Assembly (NCBI GenBank): GCA_947303755.1
Contig: CAMYZF010000003.1
Location: 1 to 41,020, forward strand
Direction of reading: 5' to 3'
Length of the DNA stretch: 41,020 bases
From: an uncultured Erysipelotrichaceae bacterium
GTDB lineage: Bacteria > Bacillota_I > Bacilli_A > RFN20 > CAG-826
Position numbers and translations under genes: made by a program. The number at the start of each line of letters is the position of its first letter. Within the stretch, counting starts at the first letter, position 1. Of the stretch, positions 1 through 6,674 are shown piece by piece. Below the pieces are notes generated by a model that ran no database searches, had not been told where the DNA came from, and was given only the letters and a program-made list of their open reading frames with translations.

Positions 1-58
1 ATGAGCCTTTATTTTTGTCTAGAAATGTTGCACTTGAACGGTAAATTCACCTCTACTC

Positions 59-81
59 AAAAAAAGAGGACTAGGTCCTCT
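59..81 (-). terminator. Terminator of the infC-rpmI-rplT operon
   Basis: Read on the minus strand, a 7-bp stem AGAGGAC/GTCCTCT with a 3-base loop is followed by seven T residues. It starts two bases after the rplT stop codon, as expected for an intrinsic terminator ending this ribosomal protein operon. The remaining bases 1-58 show no gene. Confidence 0.9.
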
Positions 82-82
82 T

Positions 83-436
83 TTATTTTGCTTTCTTTGC
101 AACTGCCACTAAATCAGAGAATGCTTTTGGATCGTTGATTGCGAGTTCAGCAAGCATCTTACGATTAACTTTGACATTTGCTTTGTTAAGTCCATAAATG
201 AATCTGGAGTAGGAAATGTCGTTTGCTCTACAAGCGGCATTGATACGTTTGATCCATAATTTACGGAAATCGCTTTTGAGTTGTTTACGATCAATATAGG
301 AATATCTTAATGAACGTAAGACTTGTTCTTTAGCGGTTTTGAAGAGAAGGTGTTTACTACCGAAGTAGCCTTTGGCTCTCTTTAAGATTTTTTTGCGTCT
401 TGCGTGTGTAACAACGCTGTTTTTAACTCTAGCCAT
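83..436 (-). CDS. rplT: 50S ribosomal protein L20
   Basis: This is ribosomal protein L20, an early 23S rRNA-binding assembly protein of the large subunit. In many Firmicutes it is also the repressor of its own operon through the infC leader. The 117-residue product has the normal length and the typical very basic N-terminus (MARVKNSVVTHARRKKIL). The C-terminal globular half (roughly residues 60-117) carries the usual INAACRANDISYSRFI segment. The start has an AGGAGG ribosome-binding site about 7 bases upstream. It is the last gene of infC-rpmI-rplT, 11 bases after rpmI, and is followed directly by a terminator. An L20-type leader upstream of infC (see there) suggests the product feeds back on the whole operon. 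The identity is secure. Confidence 0.98.
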   Translation of the reverse strand: MARVKNSVVTHARRKKILKRAKGYFGSKHLLFKTAKEQVLRSLRYSYIDRKQLKSDFRKLWIKRINAACRANDISYSRFIYGLNKANVKVNRKMLAELAINDPKAFSDLVAVAKKAK

Positions 437-447
437 CGTTTAACCTC

Positions 448-639
448 CTATTGAATAAGGGTCTTCACTCTCTTGTAGTCACTATTGTGAACAAGTGAAG
501 CCTTTCTTAAATGTCTTTTTTGTTTTGTGGTCTTGCGTGGAGCAAGGTGTGATGTATAAGCACTATGTCTTTTGAGTTTACCAGAACCGGTAACTTTGAC
601 ACGTTTAGCAAGTGCTCTTTTGGTTTTCATTTTTGGCAT
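448..639 (-). CDS. rpmI: 50S ribosomal protein L35
   Basis: This is ribosomal protein L35, a small basic protein of the large subunit. The 63-residue product begins MPKMKTKRALAKRVK and contains the SGKLKRHSAYTSH segment typical of L35. The length is normal for the family. The gene lies between infC (12-base gap) and rplT (11-base gap), the standard order of this operon, and has a strong AGGAGG ribosome-binding site. Expression should follow the infC leader. Nothing unusual was seen. Confidence 0.98.
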   Translation of the reverse strand: MPKMKTKRALAKRVKVTGSGKLKRHSAYTSHLAPRKTTKQKRHLRKASLVHNSDYKRVKTLIQ

Positions 640-651
640 GCTAATTTCCTC

Positions 652-1206
652 CTACTTTCTTTTTGCTGCTAAAACGGCATTAAGCCACTTTCCTTCCATG
701 AATGGAGCTTTTTCAACAGTGGCAATATCTTCTAAGGATTGGATAAATTTATTCATAACTTCCTCACCAACTTCGACGTGAGATAATTGACGACCACGAT
801 AGCGAACTCCAACTTTAACTTTGTTACCCTCTTCTAAGAATCGTCTAGCGGCTCTTGCTTTGGTATCAACATCATGTTGACCAATTTGAGGAGTTAATTG
901 AATTTCTTTGATTTCAATCGTGTGTTGTTTTTTCTTGTTCTCTTTAGCTTTCTTTTGTTGTTCGAAACGATATTTTCCATAGTTCATAATTTTACAAACT
1001 GGTGGATTGGCGTTTGGAGCGACACAAACTAAATCTAAATCAGATTGAACAGCAATGTCATAAGCGGCTTTGCTGGACATCTTGCCTAATTGTTCTCCGT
1101 TAGCCCCGATAAGAAGCACTTCTGGGAAACGAACTCTCTCATTAATGAGATCTTGGTTGGTTTTGTTAGGACGTTGTGGTCCTTGTTTAATTGGATAGTT
1201 CTTGAT
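652..1206 (-). CDS. infC: Translation initiation factor IF-3, probable AUC start
   Basis: This is IF-3, which binds the 30S subunit, prevents premature 50S joining and rejects non-canonical start codons and initiator tRNA mismatches. The N-domain (about residues 20-90, LINERVRFPEVLLIGANGEQ), a basic linker rich in lysine, and the C-domain (about 100-184) are all visible. The open frame can be extended to an ATG at 1269, but that would run through the leader terminator. A perfect AAGGAGG at 1216-1222 lies 9 bases before an in-frame ATC codon at 1204-1206, which I choose as the start, giving 184 residues. Rare AUU/AUC-type starts are a known IF-3 feature that lets IF-3 limit its own translation. 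The product keeps about 20 extra residues before the conserved INERV block. First gene of infC-rpmI-rplT. Confidence 0.93.
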   Translation of the reverse strand: MKNYPIKQGPQRPNKTNQDLINERVRFPEVLLIGANGEQLGKMSSKAAYDIAVQSDLDLVCVAPNANPPVCKIMNYGKYRFEQQKKAKENKKKQHTIEIKEIQLTPQIGQHDVDTKARAARRFLEEGNKVKVGVRYRGRQLSHVEVGEEVMNKFIQSLEDIATVEKAPFMEGKWLNAVLAAKRK

Positions 1207-1222
1207 AAATGTTATCCTCCTT

Positions 1223-1350
1223 AGTAACAAAAACGGGCACGAAGTGCGCCCGTTTAGAAATAACTTCACTAGTTATCGTAGCATGTACCAATCGATTCAT
1301 CGATCTGGTGAGAAGCAAGGGCGCTCTTCTTTCTACGTTTTGCGAGAATA
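1223..1350 (-). promoter_or_regulatory. L20-type autoregulatory leader with attenuator, upstream of infC
   Basis: Minus-strand 5' untranslated region between the infC promoter and the infC ribosome-binding site. Its 3' end is a terminator: stem of about 10 bp with a 2-base bulge (1231-1255; AAACGGGC/GCCCGTTT core) followed by a T run. An upstream segment GCGCCC (1319-1324) is perfectly complementary to GGGCGC (1246-1251) in the terminator's 5' arm, so an antiterminator can compete with it. Position and layout match the L20 leader known upstream of infC-rpmI-rplT in Bacilli, where L20 binding favours termination. The class assignment rests on position and architecture, not on a covariance-model match. 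Confidence 0.8.
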
Positions 1351-1379
1351 ATTAAACTACACACGCTCACATATGTCAA
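1351..1379 (-). promoter_or_regulatory. Promoter of infC-rpmI-rplT
   Basis: On the minus strand, a consensus -35 TTGACA (1374-1379) and -10 TTTAAT (1351-1356) are separated by exactly 17 bases. Transcription would begin near 1344 and include the attenuator leader. This is the best sigma-A-like promoter in the window. Confidence 0.8.
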
Positions 1380-1410
1380 TAAAAGAAAATAAATATTTTC
1401 ACTAAGTTAT

Positions 1411-1435
1411 AAAAAAGGCCTCACTTGGAGACCTT
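1411..1435 (-). terminator. Terminator after thrS
   Basis: On the minus strand, the stem AAGGTCTC/GAGGCCTT (one mismatch, 5-base loop) is followed by six T residues. It lies just after the thrS stop codon and before the infC promoter, separating the two transcription units. Confidence 0.85.
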
Positions 1436-1442
1436 ACAAAGT

Positions 1443-3170
1443 TTATTTGCTCACTTCTGGAAGAGCACGAGATTTAATCTCTTTAACAAGTTTATCAATG
1501 AACTGTTTGGTTGGAACATTGATTTGTTCTTGGCTTCCATAATGGCGGTACGTAACTGTTCCGGAATTCTTTTCGTTATCTCCAATAACTAAAGTATATG
1601 GGACTTTCTTAATTTGAGCGTTTCTCATGCGGTAACCAAGTTTCTCGCTGGCATTGACTAAGACCGCTCTAATTCCGGCGTCTTTGAGCTCCTTAACGAG
1701 CTTTTCAGAGTATTCTAATTGGAATTCATTATTGACTGGAAGAACATGAACTTGTTCTGGAGCCATCCAAAGTGGGAAAGCACCAGCAAAGTGTTCGGTG
1801 ATAACGCCAACAAATCTTTCGATTGATCCAAAGCAAGCGCGGTGAATCATAACTGGGCGAACTTTTTCACCTTTATCATCGATATATGTAACATCGAATC
1901 TTTCTGGTAAGTTCATATCGAGTTGAATAGTGCCGCACTGCCAAATTCGATTCATTGAATCGCGGACTTTAAAGTCGAGTTTTGGACCATAGAATGCACC
2001 ATCACCTGGATTGATCTTAAATTCTTTGCCAGTTTTGCGACAAACTTCTTCTAAGATTCTTTCGGATTCATTCCAAATCTTGATGTCTCCGATATAGCCT
2101 TCTTCTGGTCTAGTGGATAATTCAATCTTGTAATTTAGACCAAACATTGAATAAATTTCATCAAATAGTTTGATGATGGAAGTAATTTCTTCACCGATTT
2201 GGTCTGGTCTAACGAATGTGTGTGCATCATCTTGAGTGAAGGAGCGAACACGGAATAAGCCGTTGAGTGCGCCACTAGCTTCATGACGATGGACATGACC
2301 AAGTTCGGCATAGCGAAGTGGAAGTTCGCGGTACGAATGTAAATCATTCTTATAGCAAAGAATTGCACCTGGGCAGTTCATTGGCTTAATAGCGAATTCA
2401 TCTTCATCAACCATAGTGATATACATGTTGTCTTTGTAGTGATCCCAGTGACCAGAGGTTAACCATAATTCTTTGGATAACATAATTGGGGTATCTACGA
2501 GCATGTAATTATATCTAGCGTGAACTTCTTTCCACATATTTTCAATTTGGGTTCTAACAATCATGCCGTTTGGAAGCCAGAATGGAAGTCCTGGACCGTA
2601 ATCTGAAAGCATGAATAAACCTAATTGTTTACCTAAAATGCGGTGGTCTCTTTTCTTTCTTTCTTCAAGAATGCGGAGATGTTCTTCAAGACCTTCTTTG
2701 GTTTCAAAAGAAGTACCGTAGATTCTAACGAGTTGTTTGTTCTTAGAATCTCCTCTCCAATACGCACCCGCTATGGAAAGAAGTTTAAAGTTTTTAATTA
2801 GGCCAGTTCTTTCAACGTGTGGACCGGCACAGAGGTCGAACCATTTGCCTTGTTTATAAATTGTGATTGTGCCTTCAATACCTTTAATTAATTCAACTTT
2901 GTATTCGTTATCTTTGAATAATTCTAAGGCTTTTTCTTTAGAAACTTCTTCTCTAACGATTGGTTCGTTTCTAGAAGCGATACGATGCATTTCCTTTTCA
3001 ATCTTTGGAAGATCAGCTTCGGTGATGGGAGTTGGGAAATCGATGTCGTAGTAAAAACCTTCTTCAATTGAAGGACCATAACCGAATTTCGCACCTGGAT
3101 AAAGGTTAGAAATTGCTTCTGCCATAAGATGGCTTGTTGAGTGATTTAATGTGTGGAAATCTAGAGCCAT
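1443..3170 (-). CDS. thrS: Threonyl-tRNA synthetase lacking the TGS domain
   Basis: This enzyme charges tRNA-Thr with threonine. The 575-residue product starts at the editing domain: HSTSH (near residue 10) and CAGPHV are the HxxxH and Cys/His zinc-like sites of the second additional domain. The class II catalytic core follows (motif 2 RYAELGHVHRHEASGALNG, then MNCPGA) and a C-terminal anticodon-binding domain (APEQVHVLPV onward). The usual N-terminal TGS domain of about 60 residues is absent. The start is well supported: a TAGGAGG site lies 6 bases upstream and a T-box leader comes immediately before it, so there is no room for a longer product. Regulation is by tRNA-Thr charging through that T-box. 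The gene has its own terminator and sits upstream of infC, as in many Bacilli. Confidence 0.96.
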   Translation of the reverse strand: MALDFHTLNHSTSHLMAEAISNLYPGAKFGYGPSIEEGFYYDIDFPTPITEADLPKIEKEMHRIASRNEPIVREEVSKEKALELFKDNEYKVELIKGIEGTITIYKQGKWFDLCAGPHVERTGLIKNFKLLSIAGAYWRGDSKNKQLVRIYGTSFETKEGLEEHLRILEERKKRDHRILGKQLGLFMLSDYGPGLPFWLPNGMIVRTQIENMWKEVHARYNYMLVDTPIMLSKELWLTSGHWDHYKDNMYITMVDEDEFAIKPMNCPGAILCYKNDLHSYRELPLRYAELGHVHRHEASGALNGLFRVRSFTQDDAHTFVRPDQIGEEITSIIKLFDEIYSMFGLNYKIELSTRPEEGYIGDIKIWNESERILEEVCRKTGKEFKINPGDGAFYGPKLDFKVRDSMNRIWQCGTIQLDMNLPERFDVTYIDDKGEKVRPVMIHRACFGSIERFVGVITEHFAGAFPLWMAPEQVHVLPVNNEFQLEYSEKLVKELKDAGIRAVLVNASEKLGYRMRNAQIKKVPYTLVIGDNEKNSGTVTYRHYGSQEQINVPTKQFIDKLVKEIKSRALPEVSK

Positions 3171-3187
3171 ATTTTACCTCCTAAAAT

Positions 3188-3400
3188 AAATAAAAACGTC
3201 CCACATAAGGACGCTACTAACGCGGTACCACCTTAATTTATAGTACAAGTACTATACTCTCTATCCTTTTAACGCAAGGTTACGTCTAAATTGGTTTTTA
3301 GAAGCTCAGAAGTGGTATCGAGGATGATCTCTTAGGAATTTTTCAGCTACCATTCCCTCTCTAAAAGAGACCTTTTCTTCGACGTGTCTTCGTCGACGCT
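3188..3400 (-). promoter_or_regulatory. T-box riboswitch, threonine (specifier ACC), controlling thrS
   Basis: Minus-strand leader with the signature TGGTACCGCG (3221-3230), the conserved GAGAGGGAA region of stem I, and a terminator stem CGTCC/GGACG (3197-3213) followed by T-rich sequence. The stem I specifier position reads GATACCACTTCTGAGC, giving specifier codon ACC (3314-3316), a threonine codon that agrees with the downstream gene. Uncharged tRNA-Thr would stabilise the antiterminator and allow thrS transcription. Confidence 0.95.
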
Positions 3401-3406
3401 AAAATT

Positions 3407-3434
3407 AGTATAATCTATTAGTTTGATAAATCAA
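3407..3434 (-). promoter_or_regulatory. Promoter of the thrS T-box transcript
   Basis: On the minus strand, TTGATT (3429-3434) and TATACT (3407-3412) are separated by 16 bases and lie between the end of the upstream kinase gene and the start of the T-box structure. Plausible but not perfect. Confidence 0.6.
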
Positions 3435-3439
3435 ATAAT

Positions 3440-4276
3440 TTATTTATTCTTCTGTTGAAATGCGTACACAGCAGAGCCGATTAAGCCAGCTTGTTCATTG
3501 AAATGACATTCCTCGATTCTTACATCTGGGAAAGACGCTTTTAAATCATCAAAGAACCATTTCTTCGCTTTCATAAAGCCACCTGTCACGACGAAGATAT
3601 CTGGACAATATGAATCGTTCATTAGTTTGAAGTAGGATTTAATGATATATTTCCATTCGTTTAATAAGTTGATGGCGTCTTTATCGCCTGCTTCAACTTT
3701 CTCAAATAATTCTTTTCCAGATTTGATTGGAGAGTTGTTTAGCTTTGCTAATTTAGCGATATTGTGACCGCCAGCGATTTCAAATTCTTGATATCCATCT
3801 TTGTATTTAAACAAAGTGTGACCGACTTCAGTTAAGTAATCTTGAATCTCTTCGTTTACACATAATGAGCCACCTAAACCAGTGGAAATAGTGACGAAGA
3901 AAACGCGTTCAAATTCCTTGCCTCTTCCTAAGGCTGCTTCAGCGATGCAGGCCATTTGAGCGTCATTACGTAAATATGAATCTAGATTATATTTTTCTTT
4001 AATTATTTTACCGAATTCGATATCGGAAATTCCAACGTTTGGAAGGATGATAATTTTACCTGTTTTTGGATCGACAACTCCAGGCACTCCTGCTCCCATA
4101 GCGATAACATTATCAAGTGGAAATTCATCAACGATTGATAAAGCTTGTTTTAAAAATGCTTCTTTATCATTAACTGGAGTCGGCTTAATGACACATTTTT
4201 CAATCTCAAAATTCTCGTTAACTAGAGCGAGCCTCATGTTTGTGCCACCGATATCAAATGCGAGAACTTTATTCAT
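3440..4276 (-). CDS. ROK-family sugar kinase (glucokinase-like), no zinc motif
   Basis: ROK kinases phosphorylate glucose, N-acetylmannosamine or related sugars in the cytoplasm. The product begins MNKVLAFDIGGTNMRLAL, the phosphate-binding DxGGT motif. RNDAQMACIAEA (sugar-binding/catalytic Asp region), TISTGLGGSL and the EVGH histidine/glutamate segment follow. The cysteine-rich zinc motif (CxCGxxGCxE) that normally follows EVGH in ROK proteins is missing; its place is taken by a short stretch ending FEIAGGHNIAK. At about 278 residues it is slightly shorter than most ROK enzymes. An upstream TTG at 4324 could extend it by 16 residues, but the family start is the ATG at 4276. No good ribosome-binding site was seen. 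The substrate cannot be deduced; glucokinase is the first guess, consistent with glycogen genes nearby. Confidence 0.85.
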   Translation of the reverse strand: MNKVLAFDIGGTNMRLALVNENFEIEKCVIKPTPVNDKEAFLKQALSIVDEFPLDNVIAMGAGVPGVVDPKTGKIIILPNVGISDIEFGKIIKEKYNLDSYLRNDAQMACIAEAALGRGKEFERVFFVTISTGLGGSLCVNEEIQDYLTEVGHTLFKYKDGYQEFEIAGGHNIAKLAKLNNSPIKSGKELFEKVEAGDKDAINLLNEWKYIIKSYFKLMNDSYCPDIFVVTGGFMKAKKWFFDDLKASFPDVRIEECHFNEQAGLIGSAVYAFQQKNK

Positions 4277-4288
4277 AAACAGTAAATT

Positions 4289-4381
4289 TGTGGAAAGCTT
4301 GTGGATAACTACAATTATTATCAAAAAAACTACGATAAAATGCTACACAATTTATTAAAAATTGAATGGGAGTAATCCACA
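4289..4381. promoter_or_regulatory. DnaA boxes between the ROK kinase and dnaB
   Basis: A perfect DnaA box TTATCCACA lies on the minus strand at 4300-4308. An imperfect one (CTTTCCACA) in the same orientation lies 11 bases away at 4289-4297, and a one-mismatch box TAATCCACA lies on the plus strand at 4373-4381. All fall in the 182-base region divergent between the kinase and the replication gene dnaB. DnaA control of one or both genes is the simplest reading. Binding is not shown. Confidence 0.5.
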
Positions 4382-4458
4382 AAATCACCAAAAGGCTCGA
4401 TTTCATCGAATTTTTCTGTTTTACTCACATAGTGAGAGTGATAAACTAGTGAGCAATT

Positions 4459-5748
4459 ATGGGATACATGATGCAGTCGGATTTTTATGAGATAAGGTTA
4501 GCCTCAATCGTCTCTAACGTCGATAAGGATGTTTTGGTCGAACTTTATCAACCAATCATTGGAGCAAATGCAACGATTCTTTATCTCACCCTTTTAAAAC
4601 AAAAAAGGAATGAAGATGATGAAATCACCTATGCCGCACAAGATTTACTCAATTTAATGCAACTTGATCCTAACGCTGTTTTAAGCGCTAGACATTTCTT
4701 AGAGGCGGTTGGTTTGATGCGTTCATATATGAAACAATCCGATTCAGGACGTTATTTCATCTATGTTTTATACGCTCCAAAATCTCCAAAAGATTTCTTT
4801 GATGATGTTTTATTTAAAGGTTTACTCATTCAATCTATCGGTGAAAAGCAAGCTAAACGTTTAGCCTTCAACTATAAAGTTAATCTTGTTGTGGAAGAAG
4901 AGTTTAAAGAGATAAGTGCATCATTCGTTGACGTGTACCATCCAGATTATGATGATCCTTCCTTTAGGAAGAGTTTTGGAAATGACATTCTTGGCCGCGA
5001 TCCTGGTCGAGTTCAAATTAAATTCAACGAGGACTTATTCTTCAAATATGTTGAGGAAAATTCTCAGATAAGAACTAGTGCATTCACAAAAAAGGACTTA
5101 AAAGAAATTACTCGATTAGCCACTCTATTCGGTTTAGATGAAAGACAAATGGCAATCATCGTAATTGATGAATATAATCCAAACGATCTTCCACATCTTA
5201 ACTTCGACCGCGTTAAATACCGCGCTGAAGAAGAAATTAAATTCAAATTAGTGGAATCTAAGCCTAGAAACACTAGAAGTGATATTAAAGGCGATACCGT
5301 TCTTCAACAAAAGATTAAAAGAATGGAGGAAATTGCGCCTTCAAAATATCTCTCCTTGTTATTAAATAACACCCCACCTTCAATGACTGACTTAAATACG
5401 TTAAATAAGTTATCGGTGGGATACAAGTTAGGAAATGGATTAATTAACGTCATCGTCGATTATGTAATGGAGAAAAATAACAACATTCTCACGTACACAT
5501 TCTGCGATAAGGTTGCTTCGATTCTTGTTTCAAAGAATGTTGAAACAGTCCTTGATGCGATGAACGAACTTAATAAGCTATCCAAATCTGAGAAGGAAAA
5601 GAAAACTTCTAAACCAAGATCAACTTTCGTTGATAAGGAAGAACCTGTTAAAGAGGTAAAGGTCGAAGAAAAGAAAGAAATTATCTCAGATGAAGAAATG
5701 GACGAATTATTCGCATCGTTAAAAACTAAGAAAAAAGGAGGCAAATAA
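4459..5748 (+). CDS. dnaB: Replication initiation and membrane attachment protein DnaB (helicase loader)
   Basis: This is the Firmicute-type DnaB, an essential helicase co-loader that acts with DnaD and DnaI in primosome assembly at the origin and at stalled forks. It is not the hexameric helicase, which is called DnaC in Bacillus. The 429-residue product has an N-terminal winged-helix-like region (about 1-120, LYQPIIGANATILYLTLL) and a C-terminal DnaB/DnaD-type helical region (about 290-370). It ends in a lysine/glutamate-rich tail with the helical motif SDEEMDELFASLKTKKK. The assignment rests on these features and on dnaI following 2 bases later. The start could be 4459, 4468 or 4471, since ATG occurs three times in frame and no strong ribosome-binding site distinguishes them. 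nrdR, often adjacent in Bacilli, is absent. Confidence 0.85.
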   Translation: MGYMMQSDFYEIRLASIVSNVDKDVLVELYQPIIGANATILYLTLLKQKRNEDDEITYAAQDLLNLMQLDPNAVLSARHFLEAVGLMRSYMKQSDSGRYFIYVLYAPKSPKDFFDDVLFKGLLIQSIGEKQAKRLAFNYKVNLVVEEEFKEISASFVDVYHPDYDDPSFRKSFGNDILGRDPGRVQIKFNEDLFFKYVEENSQIRTSAFTKKDLKEITRLATLFGLDERQMAIIVIDEYNPNDLPHLNFDRVKYRAEEEIKFKLVESKPRNTRSDIKGDTVLQQKIKRMEEIAPSKYLSLLLNNTPPSMTDLNTLNKLSVGYKLGNGLINVIVDYVMEKNNNILTYTFCDKVASILVSKNVETVLDAMNELNKLSKSEKEKKTSKPRSTFVDKEEPVKEVKVEEKKEIISDEEMDELFASLKTKKKGGK

Positions 5749-5750
5749 AA

Positions 5751-6674
5751 ATGACTCTTCAAGAAGTAAATGACTTTTCAATTAAAGACATTGTTAATGA
5801 AGAAGTGGACATGAAGTCCTATATCAACAAGCTCGTCAAAGAACTTCGTGATGATATCGAAGTTTATGAAAGACTTAAGAGCTTTAATTTAACAATGGGC
5901 GAAGTCAAAGAAAATATCGGCAAATTAACCGATTATCGTGAAGATTACAATTATTGTAAAGCCTGTCCAGGAATCGCGAAATGCGCTAAAAAGACCCCAC
6001 ACATTTCAATGTATGTTGTAAAAGAAGGTAATTTTATCGCGGTGAAGTATGAACCATGCCATAAAATCATGGAGCAAATTAAGATCGATTCTAGATACTT
6101 GCTAGCAGACTTCCCTGATGAATGGAAATCTGTTTCATTCTCCACGGTTGATAGAAGTATCAATCGTAGACCAGCCATTAAGAAAATCGTCGAAATCATC
6201 AAAGATGATTCTTCTAGTTGGGTATTCATTAAGGGTAATCACAAAGTTGGCAAATCCTTCTTCTTAGTAGCTGCCGCAAATGAATTTATCGCTCAAACAA
6301 ATCAACAAGTTGCAGTTATCAATGCCCGTAAACGTTTTAAAGAATTATCTGATTTAAGTATTTCTAATCCAACTGAGTTCTCTAAGAACGTTGTTGCCTT
6401 ATCTAATGTTGGTTTATTAGTTATTGATGATTTTGGCGATGAATACAAAAACGAATACATTCGTGATCAAATCTTAATGCCAATTCTTCTAGAAAGAGAA
6501 CATCAAAATAAAACCACTTTCTTCTCTTCCAACTATTCTATTAAAGAAATTCAACAACTTTATAGTGTTGGAAAAAACGGTGGTGAAATTAGGGCTAAAC
6601 AACTCGCCAATGTTTTAGAAGAGATGTGCGGCAAAGAATTTGATTTTACCGGAGCGTCTATCTACAAAAAGTAG
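5751..6674 (+). CDS. dnaI: Primosomal protein DnaI (AAA+ helicase loader)
   Basis: DnaI loads the replicative helicase onto DNA. The 307-residue product has the expected N-terminal zinc-binding module (Cys69, Cys72, Cys78, His84 in YCKACPGIAKCAKKTPH), which contacts helicase. A C-terminal AAA+ domain carries Walker A GNHKVGKS (162-169), Walker B LLVIDDFGDE (222-231) and a sensor-1 segment TTFFSSNYS. An AAAGGAGG ribosome-binding site overlaps the end of dnaB, so the two are co-transcribed. The last 17 bases overlap the 3' end of the opposing mutM-coaE gene, and both stop codons lie within a small AT-rich hairpin (6660-6676). The identity is secure. Confidence 0.95.
   Translation: MTLQEVNDFSIKDIVNEEVDMKSYINKLVKELRDDIEVYERLKSFNLTMGEVKENIGKLTDYREDYNYCKACPGIAKCAKKTPHISMYVVKEGNFIAVKYEPCHKIMEQIKIDSRYLLADFPDEWKSVSFSTVDRSINRRPAIKKIVEIIKDDSSSWVFIKGNHKVGKSFFLVAAANEFIAQTNQQVAVINARKRFKELSDLSISNPTEFSKNVVALSNVGLLVIDDFGDEYKNEYIRDQILMPILLEREHQNKTTFFSSNYSIKEIQQLYSVGKNGGEIRAKQLANVLEEMCGKEFDFTGASIYKK

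Noticed and set aside
1207..1269. N-terminal extension of IF-3 to the ATG at 1269
   Set aside because: It would translate through the attenuator hairpin and the ribosome-binding site. The AAGGAGG position favours the ATC at 1206.
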